This document shows, one piece after another, positions 12,208 to 14,686 of a DNA stretch of 14,686 bases (positions are counted from its first letter, which is position 1; each line of letters begins with the position of its first letter). This stretch comes from Deinococcus sp. (lineage in GTDB: Bacteria; Deinococcota; Deinococci; Deinococcales; Thermaceae): the NCBI GenBank assembly GCA_023382135.1, contig JAMCQK010000138.1, positions 1 through 14,686 on the forward strand, written 5' to 3'. Both the position numbers and the translations under genes were made by a program. The notes beneath the pieces are model-generated. The model saw nothing but the letters and a program-made list of their open reading frames with translations. It did no database searches and had not been told where the DNA came from.

Positions 12208-13533
12208 GTGAACAGACACCTGGACAACCTCGCCGAGTTCCTGAAGATCCCCTCTGTTTCCGCCGACCCAAGCCACAAAGCGGATGTTGAACAAGCGGCG
12301 CGCTGGCTCGAGGCCAAGCTCAAAAACCTTGGGTTTACAGTGGAGGTCGTAAGCACCCCCGGCCACCCGATTGTCTACGCGGAAAAATTAGTTAGCGCTT
12401 CCGCACCCACGCTGCTGGTCTACGGGCACTATGACGTTCAACCCCCGGACCCGCTGGAACTTTGGCAGACGCCCCCTTTCGAGCCCACGCTGCGCGACGG
12501 CAAGCTTTATGCGCGCGGCTCCTCCGACGACAAGGGCCAGATCTTTGCGCATATCGCAGCGGTGGAAGACCTGGGTAAGGAACTGGCCATCAACTTAAAG
12601 TTTGTGATTGAAGGCGAAGAAGAAATCAGCAGCGCCAACTTGGCGCCGTTTGTGAAAGCCAACCAGCAACGCTTGAAGTGTGATGTCCTGCTCATCTCCG
12701 ACGGTGCCATGCTTTTGCCGGGTGTTCCTACGCTGACCTACGGGCTTCGCGGGCTTTCGTACCTGGAGGTTCACCTCGAGGGCGCCAGGCGCGACCTGCA
12801 CTCGGGCGTTTACGGCGGGGCCGCACCCAACCCGGTTCACGCCGCTTCTTGGATGATTGCGAAGCTTAAAGCGGAGGAGGGACGCATTCTGATTCCAGGG
12901 TTTTACCACAAGGTACGCCCGCTTTCGGAAAAGGAAAAACGCAACTTTGCCAGCCTGCCTTTCGACCAGACGGCGTTTGCGGCCTCGATTGGCGCCGGCG
13001 CGCTTCCGGGGGAGCCGGGTTTTGGAGTGATGGAGCGGATCTGGGCCCGGCCCACCCTGGACGTGAACGGAATTTGGGGGGGTTACCAGGGTGAAGGCTC
13101 CAAGACCGTCATTCCCTCAAAGGCTGGGTTCAAGTTTTCCATGCGCCTGGTTCCCGATCAAGACCCAGGTGAAATTTTCCAGCTGGCCGAGGCGTATCTG
13201 CAGCAGATTCTTCCCGCAGGGTACCGGATGAAGGTAATCCGGCACGGCATGGGGAAGCCGGTGATAACCGACCTCGAGGCCCCCGCCATGAAAGCAGCAG
13301 CGCAAGCCCTGGAGGCCGCCTGGGGCAAACCTGCCGTGTTTACCCGTGAAGGAGGCAGTATTCCTATTGTGGCGGATTTCCAGGAGCTGCTGGGCGCCCC
13401 AGTTGTGTTGATGGGCCTTGGCCTGAACGACGACAACCTGCACGCCCCTAACGAGAAGTTTGATGTCATTAATTTTGAGAAAGGCATCGAGGCCAGCGGC
13501 AACTTCATGCGGATTCTGGCCAAAGGAATTTAG
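12208..13533 (+). CDS. M20-family dipeptidase
   Basis: 441 residues from a GTG. It is a zinc exopeptidase of the M20 family in the carnosinase/CNDP-like dipeptidase branch, cleaving small peptides in the cytoplasm. Metal-site motifs are YGHYDVQP (H74, with D76 assisting), GSSDDKGQ (D106, bridging the two metals) and GEEEIS (E137 catalytic base, E138 ligand). ISDGAM and the C-terminal LNDDNLHAPNEK (histidine) provide the remaining ligands. The dimerisation lid is the middle segment, containing LHSGVYGGAAPNP, the usual substrate-contact histidine motif. There is no signal peptide. Substrate choice within the family cannot be predicted. It is transcribed from its own leaderless promoter, downstream of the tandem HspR gene and convergent with comB. 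Confidence 0.92.
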   Translation: MNRHLDNLAEFLKIPSVSADPSHKADVEQAARWLEAKLKNLGFTVEVVSTPGHPIVYAEKLVSASAPTLLVYGHYDVQPPDPLELWQTPPFEPTLRDGKLYARGSSDDKGQIFAHIAAVEDLGKELAINLKFVIEGEEEISSANLAPFVKANQQRLKCDVLLISDGAMLLPGVPTLTYGLRGLSYLEVHLEGARRDLHSGVYGGAAPNPVHAASWMIAKLKAEEGRILIPGFYHKVRPLSEKEKRNFASLPFDQTAFAASIGAGALPGEPGFGVMERIWARPTLDVNGIWGGYQGEGSKTVIPSKAGFKFSMRLVPDQDPGEIFQLAEAYLQQILPAGYRMKVIRHGMGKPVITDLEAPAMKAAAQALEAAWGKPAVFTREGGSIPIVADFQELLGAPVVLMGLGLNDDNLHAPNEKFDVINFEKGIEASGNFMRILAKGI

Positions 13534-13600
13534 CGGATTATCTTATCCCCTCTGTTTCCGCGATCAGGCGGAGTTCCGCGCTGGCGTTGCTGGCCGAACT

Positions 13601-14359
13601 TCAAAGGAGTTTCGACTGGCTCGATACCAGGGCGTTGCGTACCGGGTCGGCGCGGCGGAAAACCAGGGCCTTCTCGGTCCTGCCTTCCAAGAGCGGTACC
13701 GCAGGAGAAGCCGCTAGCTGCGCGCAGAAGGCGATGTCGGCCTCGAGGCCCGCCTGCTTGAGCGCAAGCGCCGCCGCCGAAGACCTTAGCGGCTCCAATG
13801 GATCCGGATAGACGCTCTTGGTGGCAAGTGCTACTTGTGCTCCGTCGTCCAGCTGAAAGCTTCCCATCAACTGTAGAAAGTCCGCCAGCACGCCGGCGGT
13901 GTAGATGTCATCCAGCCCGACCCGGCCTTCTTTGCCCGCGCACAAGATCGCCACTTCTTCCTCGGCTAGGTCAAGCGCCAAACGCGCCGCCGCGTGCGCG
14001 TTGTACAACGAAGCCAGCAGAATGTGTTGCGCCGTTTTCGAGGCCAGGTGGGCCGCCTTGGTTCCGTTGGTGGTGGCCATTACCACTTGCTTGCCACCCA
14101 CCGGGGCTTCTAAGGCTTCACGCGGGCTGTTGCCGTAATCAAAGCCTTCGGGTTTTAGCCCGTCTTGCTCACCCGCGATCATCACCCCCTTGGTTCTCAA
14201 TTTACGGGCGCTGGCCAGGTCGGGCGCCAACAGTAACTGGCTGGCTCCCGCTTCCAGAAATGCCGCTGCAGTGGTGGTGGCGCGGATCACGTCCACCACC
14301 AAGACCACGTCGTGGAAGATGAGCTCGTCCCTGGGAATTAGATCAACGCGAAGACGCAA
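13601..14359 (-). CDS. comB: 2-phosphosulfolactate phosphatase family protein (ComB)
   Basis: 252 residues from a TTG at 14359, with AAGGAG five bases upstream. The ComB fold signatures are present: VVDVIRATTTA (22-32), the GEQDGLKPEGFDYGNSP segment, ATTNGT, and CAGKEGRVGLDDIYTAG. ComB of methanogens dephosphorylates 2-phosphosulfolactate in coenzyme M synthesis. Bacteria without coenzyme M, including Thermus relatives, carry homologues that may make sulfolactate or act on another phosphate, so only family membership is firm. The start overlaps the end of rpe by 17 bp, implying one transcript. Convergent with the dipeptidase. Confidence 0.85.
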   Translation of the reverse strand: MRLRVDLIPRDELIFHDVVLVVDVIRATTTAAAFLEAGASQLLLAPDLASARKLRTKGVMIAGEQDGLKPEGFDYGNSPREALEAPVGGKQVVMATTNGTKAAHLASKTAQHILLASLYNAHAAARLALDLAEEEVAILCAGKEGRVGLDDIYTAGVLADFLQLMGSFQLDDGAQVALATKSVYPDPLEPLRSSAAALALKQAGLEADIAFCAQLAASPAVPLLEGRTEKALVFRRADPVRNALVSSQSKLL

Positions 14360-14686
14360 GGCTGCTCCTTAGGGTGTCAATGTTAGATTTTATATCACCG
14401 GAGAAGACGGCGGTGCCGGCAACCAAAATATCGGCGCCAGCGGCCGCTACCTGGGCCGCGGTAGCCGCATTGATGCCGCCGTCCACTTCGATAAGACACC
14501 TTGGGTTGAGGCTATCACGCAATGATTTCAAGTCTTGAAGCCGAGCCAGGCTTTCAGGAATAAACTTTTGCCCTCCAAAGCCGGGGTTGACCGCCATCAA
14601 CAGCGCCAGATCAAGCGCGGGCATGACTGGCTTGAAAAAATCGAGCGGAGTTGCCGGGTTAATTGCCAGGCCGGCTTGTTTGCCAA
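14343..14686 (-). CDS. rpe: Ribulose-phosphate 3-epimerase, 3' part (5' end outside window)
   Basis: 113 C-terminal residues are visible; the frame is open to the right edge, so the ATG at 14624 is internal. The enzyme interconverts ribulose 5-phosphate and xylulose 5-phosphate in the pentose phosphate pathway. The TIM-barrel signatures are plain: GLAINPATPLDFF, LLMAVNPGFGGQKFIP with the family aspartate-loop neighbours, IEVDGGINAATA, and the phosphate-binding GADILVAGTAVF. The stop lies inside comB (17-bp overlap), so the two genes are probably co-transcribed. Confidence 0.95.
   Translation of the reverse strand, partial: GKQAGLAINPATPLDFFKPVMPALDLALLMAVNPGFGGQKFIPESLARLQDLKSLRDSLNPRCLIEVDGGINAATAAQVAAAGADILVAGTAVFSGDIKSNIDTLRSSLASSR

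Noticed and set aside
13534..13600. Terminator between the convergent dipeptidase and comB genes
   Set aside because: Only a 4-bp stem (CCGC/GCGG) can be drawn, with no T-run on either strand.

Overview
The window looks like chromosome from a member of the Deinococcus-Thermus phylum, most likely Thermaceae and perhaps nearer Meiothermus than Thermus. This is an inference, because there is no rRNA marker here. The grounds are moderately high GC, a large excess of the hexamer CTCGAG (20 sites by hand count), Thermus-like versions of PaaG and malate dehydrogenase, an aspartate kinase with an internal beta-subunit start, and several genes whose -10 box sits 5-9 bases before the start codon with no Shine-Dalgarno, the leaderless style common in this phylum. 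No tRNA, rRNA, CRISPR array, insertion sequence or phage gene was seen.

Layout: 1-2012 is the 3' part of a glutamate synthase large subunit (+). 2077-2640 is a stand-alone protoglobin (+). 2738-3517 is a HAD phosphatase (+), convergent with ruvA (3551-4135, -). 4235-5334 is a two-gene unit on the minus strand: a small cupin whose stop overlaps the start of a PaaG-type crotonase (ATGA). It is divergent from lysC (5408-6634, +), which carries a second in-frame start for a regulatory beta subunit. A small phosphoribosyltransferase follows (6758-7243, +).

7244-8437 is a gene-poor repeat island. It holds three blocks of a widespread intergenic repeat (consensus close to TGTCATTCCGAGnGnAGC). Each block consists of truncated units ending in one near-full copy, and the blocks lie in +, -, + order. 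The blocks are bracketed by two identical 52-bp direct repeats. On the mdh side lies a decayed second copy of the last 43 codons of malate dehydrogenase, which has lost its stop codon, followed by the mdh terminator.

8438-9427 is mdh (-), divergent from an NAD-type malic enzyme (9590-11314, +), so two malate-consuming enzymes share one intergenic region. 11399-12106 encodes a regulator made of two complete HspR/MerR-type DNA-binding domains in tandem. 105 bp are perfectly identical between the halves while the adjoining 108 bp differ at about 29 positions, a gene-conversion signature. 12208-13533 is an M20 dipeptidase. 13601-14359 (-) is a ComB-family phosphatase that overlaps the 3' end of ribulose-phosphate 3-epimerase (-), which runs off the window.

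Most genes are housekeeping central carbon, nitrogen and amino-acid metabolism. The unusual parts are the repeat island with the mdh remnant, and the tandem HspR protein with its CTTG-rich promoter.
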